DNA from: Bacillota bacterium
GTDB taxonomy: Bacteria; Bacillota; Clostridia; Acetivibrionales; DSM-1351
Assembly: GCA_023439045.1 (NCBI GenBank)
Contig: JAEXOY010000042.1
Span: 62,001 to 126,000 of the forward strand
Direction: 5' to 3'
DNA: 64,000 nucleotides
Shown one piece after another: positions 23,650-33,008 of the stretch (the first letter of the stretch is position 1; each line of letters opens with the position of its first letter). Both the position numbers and the translations under genes were made by a program. The notes under the pieces were generated by a model. That model worked only from the letters and a program-made list of their open reading frames with translations. It was not told the origin of the DNA and searched no databases.

Positions 23650-24456
23650 CTATGATTTCATAACCTGCATTTTTTTTAAATCAAATCCATATCCATTTGG
23701 TAATACATGCAATTTTATATCCGAGAGTGCAATAATCTCTTCTGGTGCAAGCTCAGATACATTTGACAAATCTATATTTCTTCCATCCACTACAGTAACG
23801 CAATTAGTTCCAACAACATCAAAGGACTTATTTCCATTAACAATAATAGCTGTGTCCTCATCAATTCCGACGCCTATAACTGATGGATTTTGAGCTACAC
23901 CAATGAGAAGCCTGCCCAATCTGCCTCTTTGTTCAAAGTGCTGATCAATAATGACACCATTCAAAAAGCCCAAGCCTGGTGACATGCCAAGTGTGCATTT
24001 GCGGGCGGCAGCATTGCCGGAGCCCTCAACAATCATTGTGCTGCTCATGGCGGAGGCTCCGGCGCTTGTACCTATTATTGGAGCACCTTTGTTATATAAA
24101 TTTTTTAGAGCATCATTGGTCTTTGTACCACCTAAAATACTGGTAATTCTAAGCTGGTCTCCTCCAGTAAAAAAAACGCCTGTTGCATTTGATATTCTCT
24201 GTACAACAGTTTCATCATTCGCTTCTATTCTATTATTAATATTTAATATATCAATGGAACCAACACCTAATCTTGAAAATACGTTGCGGTATTCCTCACC
24301 TACCTCTTGAGGCTTTTGAGTTGCTGTTGTCAATACCACAATTCTAGCAGACTCATCTCCGCATAGATCTATGGCATGTTTAAGTACATGGCTTTCACCC
24401 CATTTGTCTTCTGCACCGCCAATTATAACCAGCTTATTTTTTATAGCTTCGTCCAT
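23650..24456 (-). CDS. cphB: cyanophycinase
   Basis: 268 residues, peptidase family S51. The catalytic serine is S131 in IGTSAGASAM. Other family segments are LVIIGGAEDK at the N-terminus, VFFTGGDQLRI and DQHFEQRGRLGRL. It cuts cyanophycin into beta-Asp-Arg dipeptides. The protein has no signal peptide, so it acts on intracellular polymer. The ATG at 24456 follows GGGAGGA closely and the fold begins right after, so the longer frame to 24498 is rejected. It precedes cphA in the same operon; synthesis and breakdown genes are therefore co-transcribed. Confidence 0.96.
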   Translation of the reverse strand: MDEAIKNKLVIIGGAEDKWGESHVLKHAIDLCGDESARIVVLTTATQKPQEVGEEYRNVFSRLGVGSIDILNINNRIEANDETVVQRISNATGVFFTGGDQLRITSILGGTKTNDALKNLYNKGAPIIGTSAGASAMSSTMIVEGSGNAAARKCTLGMSPGLGFLNGVIIDQHFEQRGRLGRLLIGVAQNPSVIGVGIDEDTAIIVNGNKSFDVVGTNCVTVVDGRNIDLSNVSELAPEEIIALSDIKLHVLPNGYGFDLKKMQVMKS

Positions 24457-24519
24457 ACTTCCTCCCAAAATATCCCTAATGAATTTTCCCTCTCTCACTT
24501 ATGCAGGAGCAGCTCAAAT

Positions 24520-24798
24520 TTAAATACGTAGAAACAGCTCCTTTGCCATGCCCATTAGTTGAGCACTGAAAAAAAGCCCTAAACACATCGATATAATTGA
24601 AACTACTATAATATAAACTCCAACTCTACTGTCTGTATCCTTGCATGATAAAATTCCCGAAACAACTCCTAGCATACCGAATACCAAAGGGTATATAACA
24701 AGCGCCATTACCGCAGAAATCCATCCAAGCCCAACAAATGTGCGGTGCTTAAGTAGCACTTTATCTTTTAGTATTCCTTGTCCGCTCAATTTATTCAT
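24520..24798 (-). CDS. small two-helix membrane protein
   Basis: 92 residues with two clear hydrophobic helices (about 26-50 and 61-82) and a short polar loop (CKDTDSRVG). The spacing and the glycine-rich first helix resemble the DUF4190-type small membrane proteins, but this is a weak match. A GGAGAGGG site lies directly before the ATG. It is 64 bases upstream of cphB on the same strand and could be the first gene of that operon. No function can be given. Confidence 0.6.
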   Translation of the reverse strand: MNKLSGQGILKDKVLLKHRTFVGLGWISAVMALVIYPLVFGMLGVVSGILSCKDTDSRVGVYIIVVSIISMCLGLFFSAQLMGMAKELFLRI

Positions 24799-25128
24799 CC
24801 CTCTCCAAACAAATATTTTTAGCTTATTTTGCTCAATTTCACTGGCTATTATTTACCGGAATACGAGTTTATATTCATTTATTTAACTTTACTTCAACAC
24901 TTCTATAAGGGAAATTGCAGGAAGAAAAGTCGTAAATTGCATTTGTATCAAATTACCAATGGTATACATAATACTTTTATGGTATATTAAAATCCGCCAT
25001 GCAATTTCGATAAAAACGAAAAACACAAGAATCTTACTTATATGGAAGAAAGTGTTGGTTTTGAAATTTATTTTTTTGCACAAATTTAATATTGCAAAAA
25101 AACACAATTTTAGAAGGGGGATTTATTA
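24799..25128. other. divergent intergenic region before oppA
   Basis: 330 bases of AT-rich DNA between the small membrane gene and oppA. A TATACATAAT / TATGGTATATT stretch near 24960-24990 and an AT-rich run before the oppA ribosome site (AGAAGGGGG at 25112) are visible. I could not settle on a promoter with good spacing. No RNA motif was recognised. Confidence 0.4.
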
Positions 25129-26757
25129 ATGAAATTTGCAAAAAGAATAATAGCCTTATCATTGGCTTTTGCAGTTTCTGCCGGTATTTTGGCAGGCTGC
25201 GGCGGAGCAAATTCAAATGCTCAGGTACTTAGACTTAACAACTCTGAGGAACCCGGTTCACTACACCCTGCAATAGTTCAGGGCTCACATGAATCATGGA
25301 TACTAGAGAATATAATGGAAGGTCTCTATAAAAAAGATCCTGGTGCTAAGATTGTTCCCGGTATTGCTAAGGAAGAAGCAACAGTAAGTGAAGATGGACT
25401 TGTTTATACATTTAAATTAAGAGATGATGCCGTATGGACAAATGGGGACCCTGTTACTGCTCAGGACTTTGAATACTCATGGAAGTATACACTCAATCCA
25501 AATACTCCATCTAATTATTCATATCAACTTTACTATATAAAGGGCGCTGAGGCATTCAATACTTCTAAAGAGACAGATGCAGCAAAACTTAAGGATTTAG
25601 AAAATGCTGTCGGGGTTAAATCTCTTGATGACAAGACTCTTGAGGTAACACTTGAAAGACCTACACCTTACTTCTTGGAATTAACTAGTTTCTTTACTTA
25701 CCTCCCTATAAACAAAAAGGTTCAAGAAGCCGATGCTAATTGGGATAAGGAAGCTGAAACCTATGTATCAAATGGTCCTTTCACAATGACAGAATGGAAC
25801 CATAAACAAAATATAAAGTTAACAAAGAGCGAAACTTATTACGATAAAGATAAGATAAAACTTGAAGGTGTAGATTTTGCTATGATATCAGATGAAAACA
25901 CTGCATGGCAGATGTACCAATCAGGAGAACTTCACCTTACAATGCCTGTTCCTCAGGAAATAACAGCAAAATTAAGAGCCGAAGGAAATGACGAGCTTAA
26001 TATTGCACCAGACTTTACAACTTACTTCTATAGATTTAACACCACAAGAAAGCCATTCAATAATGTAAAGGTTCGTAAGGCTCTTGCAATGGCATTGGAC
26101 AGAACTGCACTAGTTGAAAAGGTAGTTAAGGGTGGCCAGACACCTGCATATGGTTTTGTTACTATGGGCATACCTGACGAAAACGGAAACGAATATCAGA
26201 CAAATGATTACTTCAAGGAAGATTTTGTAGAAGCAAAGAGACTGCTAGAAGAAGGTTTGAAGGAAGAAGGAATGTCACTTAATACATTCTCTTTTACAAT
26301 CCTTTATAACACAATGGAGAGCCATAAAAAGATAGCAGAAGCTATTCAAGACATGTGGAAGACGAACTTAGGGGTTAATGTTAAGCTTGAAAATGTTGAA
26401 TTTCAGGTTAAGCTCGATAGAGAAGATAAACTCGATTATGACGTATCTCGTTCAGGATGGACTGGTGACTACGTTGATCCAATGACATTCTTGGATATGT
26501 TCTTGTCTACAAGCACTCAGAATGACAGCGGCTTTGCAAATGCGGAATACGATAAGCTTATACACCAAGCTCAGTCTTCAAATGATCAGAAGGTAAGAAT
26601 GGATGCAATGAGAAAGGCAGAAAAGATTCTTATGGATGAAATGCCTATAATTCCAATATACTTCTATACTAGACCTTATGTGCTTAAATCAAATGTTGAG
26701 GGTGTATTTGACATAGTAAACAGATACCCACAGTTTAAATATGCTGAGATAAAGTAG
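25129..26757 (+). CDS. oppA: oligopeptide ABC transporter substrate-binding lipoprotein
   Basis: 542 residues, family 5 solute-binding protein. A lipoprotein signal ends at the lipobox LAGC with C24 as the lipidated residue. The mature part carries the family pattern starting LRLNNSEEPGSLHPAI, the YTFKLRDDAVWTNGDPV segment and FRFNTT-like FYRFNTTRKPFNN. It captures peptides outside the membrane for OppBCDF. A strong AAGGGGG site precedes the ATG. A terminator after the stop separates it from oppB, which fits higher production of the binding protein than of the permease. Confidence 0.95.
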   Translation: MKFAKRIIALSLAFAVSAGILAGCGGANSNAQVLRLNNSEEPGSLHPAIVQGSHESWILENIMEGLYKKDPGAKIVPGIAKEEATVSEDGLVYTFKLRDDAVWTNGDPVTAQDFEYSWKYTLNPNTPSNYSYQLYYIKGAEAFNTSKETDAAKLKDLENAVGVKSLDDKTLEVTLERPTPYFLELTSFFTYLPINKKVQEADANWDKEAETYVSNGPFTMTEWNHKQNIKLTKSETYYDKDKIKLEGVDFAMISDENTAWQMYQSGELHLTMPVPQEITAKLRAEGNDELNIAPDFTTYFYRFNTTRKPFNNVKVRKALAMALDRTALVEKVVKGGQTPAYGFVTMGIPDENGNEYQTNDYFKEDFVEAKRLLEEGLKEEGMSLNTFSFTILYNTMESHKKIAEAIQDMWKTNLGVNVKLENVEFQVKLDREDKLDYDVSRSGWTGDYVDPMTFLDMFLSTSTQNDSGFANAEYDKLIHQAQSSNDQKVRMDAMRKAEKILMDEMPIIPIYFYTRPYVLKSNVEGVFDIVNRYPQFKYAEIK

Positions 26758-26792
26758 TATTTATTAAAGGTTTTACCGAATTAATTAAGTGT

Positions 26793-26832
26793 GGGAAGTC
26801 ATTGCTATAAATGACTTCCCTTATTTTTTTAT
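26793..26832 (+). terminator. terminator between oppA and oppB
   Basis: GGGAAGTCATT (26793-26803) pairs perfectly with AATGACTTCCC (26810-26820), followed by TTATTTTTTTATT. Partial read-through here would give more oppA than oppBCDF message. Confidence 0.88.
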
Positions 26833-26938
26833 TAACCATATAGAAATTTACTTTGAAATAATAAATTAGTTTCATCTATGACATACTAATATCAAATTAG
26901 TACTTATAAAACTTCAATGGAAGAAGGTATGAATATAC

Positions 26939-27880
26939 GTGGGAAAATATATATTTAAAAGAGTACTTATGGCTCTTCTCACAATTTTTGTGACGGTTAC
27001 CATCACATTTATTATCAGCCACTCAATACCTGGAGATCCTCTTGCAAAGGAAGGCAATATGCCTCCAGGAGTATACGAAAATTTGCAACGCTATTATAAC
27101 CTTGATAAACCGTTAATTGTTCAATATGGAATATATCTCAAAAATCTACTTCAATTTGACTTAGGCCCATCACTCAAAAGTGCAAATTTAAGTGTTAATG
27201 ATCAGATTTCTATGGGTTTCCCCGTTACACTTGCTCTAGGTGCGCAGGCATTTGTTGTAGCCATTATATTTGGGTTTATATTAGGGGTATTGGCCGCTCT
27301 TTACCATAATAAATGGCCTGACTATCTTTCTATGATATTAGCAATAATCGGTATTTCAGTGCCAAGCTTCATAATGGCATATTTTCTAATGGACCTATTT
27401 TCGGTTAAGCTCATGTGGCTACCTGCTGCACGCTGGGGAACATGGAGGCACACAATACTTCCCACCGTTGCATTAGCAGCAATGCCAACGGCCTTTATAG
27501 CCAGGCTTATGCGCTCAAGCATGCTGGAAGTTCTGGGTTCCGACTACATTAAAACTGCAAAAGCCAAGGGATTGAAGCAAAATGTTATTATCATAAAACA
27601 TGCCATAAGAAATGCAGTTCTGCCTGTGGTATCTGTTTTAGGTATTATAGCAACCAACTTAGTAACGGGTAGCTTTGTTATTGAAAGGATATTTGCAATA
27701 CCGGGTATAGGTGATTTATTTGTAAAAAGTATACTCAACAGAGACTATCCTGCAATACTAGGTACAACAGTTTTCTATAGTGTAATGCTAATATTTATAG
27801 TTCTTATTGTTGATTTGCTGTATACGTTTATCGACCCAAGAATTAAACTTGGAGGTGTAAAAAGTGCAAAACCAGAGTGA
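26939..27880 (+). CDS. oppB: oligopeptide ABC transporter permease OppB
   Basis: 313 residues with six predicted helices. It begins GKYIFKRVLMALLTIFVTVTI (start of the family signature), and has the EAA-type cytoplasmic loop LGSDYIKTAKAKGL and the end motif IDLLYTFIDPRI-like VDLLYTFIDPRIK. It forms the membrane channel with OppC. The start is GTG at 26939 with AGAAGG 11 bases away. The 3' end overlaps oppC by 17 bases. Confidence 0.93.
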   Translation: MGKYIFKRVLMALLTIFVTVTITFIISHSIPGDPLAKEGNMPPGVYENLQRYYNLDKPLIVQYGIYLKNLLQFDLGPSLKSANLSVNDQISMGFPVTLALGAQAFVVAIIFGFILGVLAALYHNKWPDYLSMILAIIGISVPSFIMAYFLMDLFSVKLMWLPAARWGTWRHTILPTVALAAMPTAFIARLMRSSMLEVLGSDYIKTAKAKGLKQNVIIIKHAIRNAVLPVVSVLGIIATNLVTGSFVIERIFAIPGIGDLFVKSILNRDYPAILGTTVFYSVMLIFIVLIVDLLYTFIDPRIKLGGVKSAKPE

Positions 27881-28793
27881 TATTAATAAAGAGTTATTCC
27901 GCCCTGCTTTAGATAACAGAGCAGCTGCAGAGAGCATCAAGAGACCGATGATATCCTATTGGGCGGATGTATGGAGAAGGCTTAAGAAAAACAAACTGGC
28001 TATGTTTGGTTTGATAATACTGATTTTGTTAATCCTTATGGCTATAGTAGGACCTTACCTAACTGGCTACACATACTATACACAAAACTTAGATGCTCAG
28101 AACTTAAGACCAAGTGCAGACCATTGGTTCGGTACCGATTCAGTAGGTCGTGATTTATTTACAAGAACCTGGTATGGCGCCAGATATTCTCTATTTATTG
28201 GAATAATGGCAGCCATGATAGACTTTCTGATAGGTGTAATATACGGTGGTATAGCAGGTTTTAAGGGTGGCAAGACTGATACAATCATGATGCGTATAGC
28301 AGAAATCATATATAGTATACCTTACCTTCTGACCGTAATATTATTGATGGTCATTCTGCCGCAAGGCTTATGGACCATTATCCTTGCAATGGGTATAACA
28401 GGCTGGCTTTCAATGGCGAGATTGGTGAGAGGTCAGGTATTGCAGCTCAAGGAAATGGAATTTGTACAGGCCTCTGCGCTGATGGGTGCAAAAACTGGTT
28501 GGATATTGAGAAAGCATTTAATTCCTAATACTATGGGCTCCATACTTGTAAATATAACTTTATCAGTACCAAGTGCAATATTTGCAGAGGCTACACTAAG
28601 CTTTCTAGGGCTTGGTGTTCCACCACCGGCAGCTAGCTGGGGTACAATGGTAAGCGACTCAATACAGAGTCTTCTTGTAGGAAATGCATATCAACTCTTT
28701 ATACCTGCATTCTTCATTTCATTGACAATGTTTAGCTTCAATGTACTGGGTGATGGACTAAGAGATGCACTTGACCCAAGACTGAGAAAATAA
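27864..28793 (+). CDS. oppC: oligopeptide ABC transporter permease OppC
   Basis: 309 residues. An N-terminal cytoplasmic stretch leads to WRRLKKNKLAMFGLIIL, then the GTDSVGRDLFTR motif, the EAA loop (VQASALMGAKTGWILRKHL) and the FNVLGDGLRDALDPRL end, all typical of OppC/DppC. It pairs with OppB. The start is GTG at 27864, 7 bases after GGAGGTG, inside the end of oppB, so the two are translationally coupled. Confidence 0.95.
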   Translation: MQNQSDINKELFRPALDNRAAAESIKRPMISYWADVWRRLKKNKLAMFGLIILILLILMAIVGPYLTGYTYYTQNLDAQNLRPSADHWFGTDSVGRDLFTRTWYGARYSLFIGIMAAMIDFLIGVIYGGIAGFKGGKTDTIMMRIAEIIYSIPYLLTVILLMVILPQGLWTIILAMGITGWLSMARLVRGQVLQLKEMEFVQASALMGAKTGWILRKHLIPNTMGSILVNITLSVPSAIFAEATLSFLGLGVPPPAASWGTMVSDSIQSLLVGNAYQLFIPAFFISLTMFSFNVLGDGLRDALDPRLRK

Positions 28794-28805
28794 GGAGTAA
28801 TATTG

Positions 28806-29894
28806 ATGGATAAATTATTAGAAATAAAAGACCTGCATGTTTCTTTTTTTACCTCAACGGGTGAAGTGCAGGCAATAAGAGGTGTTAGCTTTGAAGTTGG
28901 GCGTGGTGAAGTAGTTGCGCTTGTCGGTGAATCAGGCTGCGGGAAGAGCGTTACTTCACAGGCAATTATGCAAATTCTCCCCTCCCCACCTGCTAAGTAT
29001 AAATCAGGAGAAATAATTTTTGATGGGAAGGATTTGCTAAAGGCTACTGACAAGGATATGCAAAATATACGTGGTCATGAAATAAGCATGATATTCCAGG
29101 ACCCAATGACCTCCCTAAACCCCACTATGAAGGTAGGGGCTCAGATAGCAGAAGGCATTATCAAGCATCAGGGATTATCTAAAAAAGAAGCTGATAAGAA
29201 AGCTGTAGAAATGCTAAAGAAAGTTGGTGTTTCACAGCCAGAAAAACGTGCACACCAGTATCCGCATGAGTTTTCAGGTGGTATGAGGCAACGTGCAATG
29301 ATAGCAATGGCACTTGCATGTAACCCAAAGCTTTTGATAGCAGACGAGCCCACCACCGCTCTTGATGTAACAATTCAAGCACAAATACTGACTTTGATGA
29401 AGGACCTTCAGAAGGATACCGGAACTTCTATTATATTCATTACCCATGATTTGGGTGTTGTAGCAGAAATGTGTGACAGAGTAATAGTAATGTATGCCGG
29501 AAATATAGTAGAATCAGGCTCTCTTCGAGATATTTTCTATAACCCTGGTCATCCATATACACAGGGACTTCTAAAGTCAGTACCAAAGATGAACATGGAC
29601 AGGCAGAAAGCCTTGGATCCGATATTGGGTACTCCACCTGATTTATATGATCCTCCGAAGGGATGCCCTTTCTTTGCACGCTGCGACTATGCAATGGAAA
29701 TATGCAGGCATAACAATCCTGCCCTGGTTCCTGTTAAAGGCAGACAATCTGAAGATATTCCTCAGTATGCAAGCTGCTGGTTGCTACACCCCCATGCAAA
29801 GAAAACGCCTGAAGAAGCGAGGGAATCCTCACCTGCTCACGCTGATGCCCACGCTAAAGAATCATCTGATGAAAAGGGGGACGTAAATGAGTAA
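28806..29894 (+). CDS. oppD: oligopeptide ABC transporter ATPase OppD
   Basis: 362 residues. It has Walker A GESGCGKSV, the signature FSGGMRQR, Walker B LLIADEPTTALD and the oligopeptide-type C-terminal extension with clustered cysteines (GCPFFARCDYAMEIC) that in some members binds an iron-sulfur cluster. The last 40 residues are a low-complexity Ala/His/Glu tail not usual for OppD. The ATG at 28806 is 8 bases after AAGGAG. The stop overlaps the oppF start (ATGAGTAA). Confidence 0.94.
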   Translation: MDKLLEIKDLHVSFFTSTGEVQAIRGVSFEVGRGEVVALVGESGCGKSVTSQAIMQILPSPPAKYKSGEIIFDGKDLLKATDKDMQNIRGHEISMIFQDPMTSLNPTMKVGAQIAEGIIKHQGLSKKEADKKAVEMLKKVGVSQPEKRAHQYPHEFSGGMRQRAMIAMALACNPKLLIADEPTTALDVTIQAQILTLMKDLQKDTGTSIIFITHDLGVVAEMCDRVIVMYAGNIVESGSLRDIFYNPGHPYTQGLLKSVPKMNMDRQKALDPILGTPPDLYDPPKGCPFFARCDYAMEICRHNNPALVPVKGRQSEDIPQYASCWLLHPHAKKTPEEARESSPAHADAHAKESSDEKGDVNE

Positions 29895-30855
29895 TTCAAA
29901 TAAAAGCGGACAGCCTTTGATATCAATTCGCAACCTAAAAAAGTACTTTCATGTTTCCGGAGGTACACTCAAGGCAGTTGACGGACTTACATTTGATATT
30001 TATAAAGGTGAAACAATAGGACTGGTTGGTGAAAGCGGCTGCGGTAAATCTACTGCTGGAAGAACTATTTTAAGGATGTATGAGCCTACCTCTGGAGAAG
30101 TATTATTTGAGGGAACTGACGTATTTAAGCTCTCAAAAAGTGAACTTAATAAGATGAGATCTAAAATGCAAATGGTGTTTCAAGATCCATATTCTTCACT
30201 TAACCCAAGGATGACAGTAGAGGATATCATTGGAGAGCCTTTAGATGTAATGGGCAAATATAAAGCAGCTGAAAGAAGGAAAAGAATTGAAGAGCTTGTT
30301 AAAATGGTTGGACTTAATATAGATCATCTATCTCGTTTCCCCCATGAATTCAGTGGTGGCCAGCGACAGAGAATAGGCATTGCTAGAGCACTTGCAATCA
30401 ATCCTAGCTTCATAGTTTGTGATGAGCCAATTTCCTCACTTGATGTATCTATTCAGGCTCAGGTTGTTAATCTACTCAAGGAGTTGCAGGAAGAATTGGG
30501 ATTAACCTATTTGTTTATTGCCCACGACTTATCTATGGTAAAGTATATATCTCATAGAATAATGGTTATGTATCTCGGGCATATGGCTGAGTTTGCTGAC
30601 AGTGAAGAGCTAAATAATAATCCTTTGCATCCTTATACGCAAGCTCTGCTATCGGCAGTTCCAATACCTGACCCAGATGAGGCTAGTAAAAAGGAAAGGA
30701 TTATTTTATCAGGAGATTTACCAAGTCCTATAAATCCTCCAAAAGGATGTCCTTTCTGTACACGTTGCCCTAAAGCCTTTGATAAGTGTAATAATGAGAA
30801 GCCGGAATTTAGAGAAGTGAAGCCGGGGCACTTTGTAGCTTGTCATTCATGTTAA
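29887..30855 (+). CDS. oppF: oligopeptide ABC transporter ATPase OppF
   Basis: 322 residues. Walker A is GESGCGKST, the signature is FSGGQRQR, Walker B is FIVCDEPISSLD, and the C-terminal cysteine region GCPFCTRCPKAFDKC is present. It couples ATP hydrolysis to peptide import with OppD. AAAAGGGGG lies just upstream of the ATG within the end of oppD. A terminator at 30911 closes the operon. Confidence 0.95.
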   Translation: MSNSNKSGQPLISIRNLKKYFHVSGGTLKAVDGLTFDIYKGETIGLVGESGCGKSTAGRTILRMYEPTSGEVLFEGTDVFKLSKSELNKMRSKMQMVFQDPYSSLNPRMTVEDIIGEPLDVMGKYKAAERRKRIEELVKMVGLNIDHLSRFPHEFSGGQRQRIGIARALAINPSFIVCDEPISSLDVSIQAQVVNLLKELQEELGLTYLFIAHDLSMVKYISHRIMVMYLGHMAEFADSEELNNNPLHPYTQALLSAVPIPDPDEASKKERIILSGDLPSPINPPKGCPFCTRCPKAFDKCNNEKPEFREVKPGHFVACHSC

Positions 30856-30910
30856 GACATACCATATCTTTAAAATCATTATTTTTAGTGAATTTAATGA
30901 TATTAATTAA

Positions 30911-30946
30911 AGGAGCAATCCCAAAGTAGTGGATTGCTCTTTTTAT
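30911..30946 (+). terminator. terminator of the opp operon
   Basis: GAGCAATCC (30913-30921) pairs with GGATTGCTC (30931-30939), followed by TTTTTA. It lies 57 bases after the oppF stop. Confidence 0.85.
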
Positions 30947-30973
30947 GTACCTAAATATTAATTTCATTCAATT

Positions 30974-31849
30974 TTATAATTGGATCGGTTTTTTTGTATC
31001 CAAAAAGTTTTGATGCTTTGACTCGTCCTCAATAACCACTTTTCTCAAAATAAAAATACCAAACAATGCAAAAGGTATTCCCAACACTGCATTTAGAAAT
31101 TCGTCTGTAATACTGACTGCGGGTAAAGTGGTGGTCATTGAGGAAATACCCCCTGCCTTAATAGCTATTGCATAAAGACCGTCGGCTATATCAAACAGGG
31201 CATGTATTATTACTGCAATCCACAGGTTTTTTGTCCTCAAATAAATTGCAGCAAAGAAGATACCAAGAAATGTTGCATAGAATACCTGAGAAATTGTTTC
31301 AATTATTACGTCTCTGCCTTTTAGTATGTTCAATAAATTTGTCAGGTGCACCAGACCAAAAAGTATGCTAGACACAATAACTGACCTATATATACCTTTT
31401 TTGTTAATTCCCCAAGCTGATAAAAATATAGCTAGTATCAGTCCGCGAAAGAAGCTCTCTTCTATAAGGCCTACTCCCGTATATCTTAATACCAGAGGCA
31501 GGATAAGGGAAACATCTGCACTGTATTTACCTGCAAGTATTAAATCATACGGCATGTTAAAAAATATTAGTATAACTGCAGGCCAGACGAGGTATATAAC
31601 CTTTAGGCCAGAGGATGTTCCGAATTTTAATACTTCTGAAAAATTAAGCTTCCTTATTAAGTACAGGCAGATACAGAATCCAAACAATCGCTGAACAAAA
31701 CCTATTAAATATCCAGCTCTCAAAGTTGCCTCCTCAAGACCCGCAATTTCAAGATATATTGCTTTTAGAGGTATCAATATAATTAATACAAATATTAATG
31801 ATATACCAAGACATGAGACAATCGGGTGCTTGCTAATATAGCTTTTCAT
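30974..31849 (-). CDS. CPBP family intramembrane metalloprotease
   Basis: 291 residues with about eight membrane helices. The three active-site motifs of the CPBP (CAAX protease and bacteriocin-processing) family are present: E130-E131-x3-R135 in EESFFRG, F-x-x-x-H168 in FGLVHL, and a later H-x-x-x-D in HALFDIADG. Members cut prenylated proteins, peptides or anti-sigma factors in the membrane; the substrate here is unknown. The gene stands alone, opposite to oppF and to the DMT transporter, so neighbours give no clue. Confidence 0.88.
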   Translation of the reverse strand: MKSYISKHPIVSCLGISLIFVLIILIPLKAIYLEIAGLEEATLRAGYLIGFVQRLFGFCICLYLIRKLNFSEVLKFGTSSGLKVIYLVWPAVILIFFNMPYDLILAGKYSADVSLILPLVLRYTGVGLIEESFFRGLILAIFLSAWGINKKGIYRSVIVSSILFGLVHLTNLLNILKGRDVIIETISQVFYATFLGIFFAAIYLRTKNLWIAVIIHALFDIADGLYAIAIKAGGISSMTTTLPAVSITDEFLNAVLGIPFALFGIFILRKVVIEDESKHQNFLDTKKPIQL

Positions 31850-32072
31850 TTTATATCTGCTAACTCCTTATTGATATTAATAGCATAATAATACCATTAT
31901 ATGGTTGAGTCATCAATGCATAGTAATTTTTGCTAGCAATACGCCTCTACTTGCTTTTCACTAACTTAGTTGTATCAACTCTTGAATTTAGTTGGTTTTT
32001 GTGAGAATATTATCTTTATGGAATAAATCAAATATATGGCGTTGGTATGGAAGAACGCCAATCGGAGTCATT

Positions 32073-32975
32073 ATGGAAAAGAGCAAAGAATTTAAAAAGA
32101 AAGTAATTGCATTAATTGCTATTACTTTAACATCAATATTTTGGGGTTACTCCTTTATTAGTACAAAGATACTTCTAGCAGAGCTTCCGCCTATCTCAAT
32201 CGCATTTTTTAGACAAGTTATTGCTTCCATCGTTATGGTTGTTATAATGTTATTCTCGAAGTCGTTTAAAAAAATGACCAAGCGTGACCTTATATTGTTA
32301 GCTATAGCATCCTTCTTTGGAGTAGTTCTATATTTTGTATTTGAAAACATCGGGCTTAAGTATACTACCGCATCAAATGCCTCAATTATAGTTGCAGCTG
32401 TTCCAATTTTCACATTAGTAACAGAGAGTATTTTCTACAAACTGAAAATAACTATAAAGCTAATAATATGTGTTGCCCTATCTGTAGCTGGAGTGTTCAT
32501 GGTAATACTTGAACAAGGCTCCTTAGATCTGTCTTCGTCTACTCTCAAGGGAAACATATTAATGCTTCTAGCGATGATGGCATGGGTAGTTTATACCATT
32601 ATAAGCAAAGGGCTTACCTCTCGCTACACAGGGTTACTACTTACTACATATCAAATGATAGTCAGTTCAATATTGTTTATACCTTTCATAATACATGAGG
32701 TCCCAAAGTGGCATACTATTTCAACAAGTGCAATGCTTAATTTACTATACTTATCAGTATTTTGTTCTGCACTTGCATACTATCTATATAATTTAGCGGT
32801 AAAAGAACTTGGTGCAACAATAACAACCATGTTTCTAAACCTTATACCTGTAGTAACCATTATAGGAGGCATTCTAGTACTAGACGAATCCATTTCAGGC
32901 CTTCAAATCGGTGGAATGGCGATTATCATTGCAAGCCTGTTTATTGTAAATAGTAAAAAGAATAATAAAAAATGA
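32073..32975 (+). CDS. EamA/DMT family drug-metabolite transporter
   Basis: 300 residues, ten predicted helices formed by two EamA repeats. The first begins TLTSIFWGYSFISTKILL and the second near GNILMLLAMMAWVVYTIISK; both end in the family's G-x-x-L/I-I-x-x-x-G helix. These proteins export metabolites or drugs; the substrate is not known. The ATG at 32073 has CGGAG 6 bases upstream. The frame extends 27 codons further upstream but without a ribosome site. Confidence 0.87.
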   Translation: MEKSKEFKKKVIALIAITLTSIFWGYSFISTKILLAELPPISIAFFRQVIASIVMVVIMLFSKSFKKMTKRDLILLAIASFFGVVLYFVFENIGLKYTTASNASIIVAAVPIFTLVTESIFYKLKITIKLIICVALSVAGVFMVILEQGSLDLSSSTLKGNILMLLAMMAWVVYTIISKGLTSRYTGLLLTTYQMIVSSILFIPFIIHEVPKWHTISTSAMLNLLYLSVFCSALAYYLYNLAVKELGATITTMFLNLIPVVTIIGGILVLDESISGLQIGGMAIIIASLFIVNSKKNNKK

Positions 32976-33008
32976 TAATGTCTCCACTGTTGGAGGAGCT
33001 CTTTTTTA

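Noticed and set aside
25034..25216. Minus-strand frame across the oppA start
   Set aside because: It overlaps the oppA ribosome site and signal peptide and lacks its own start signal.
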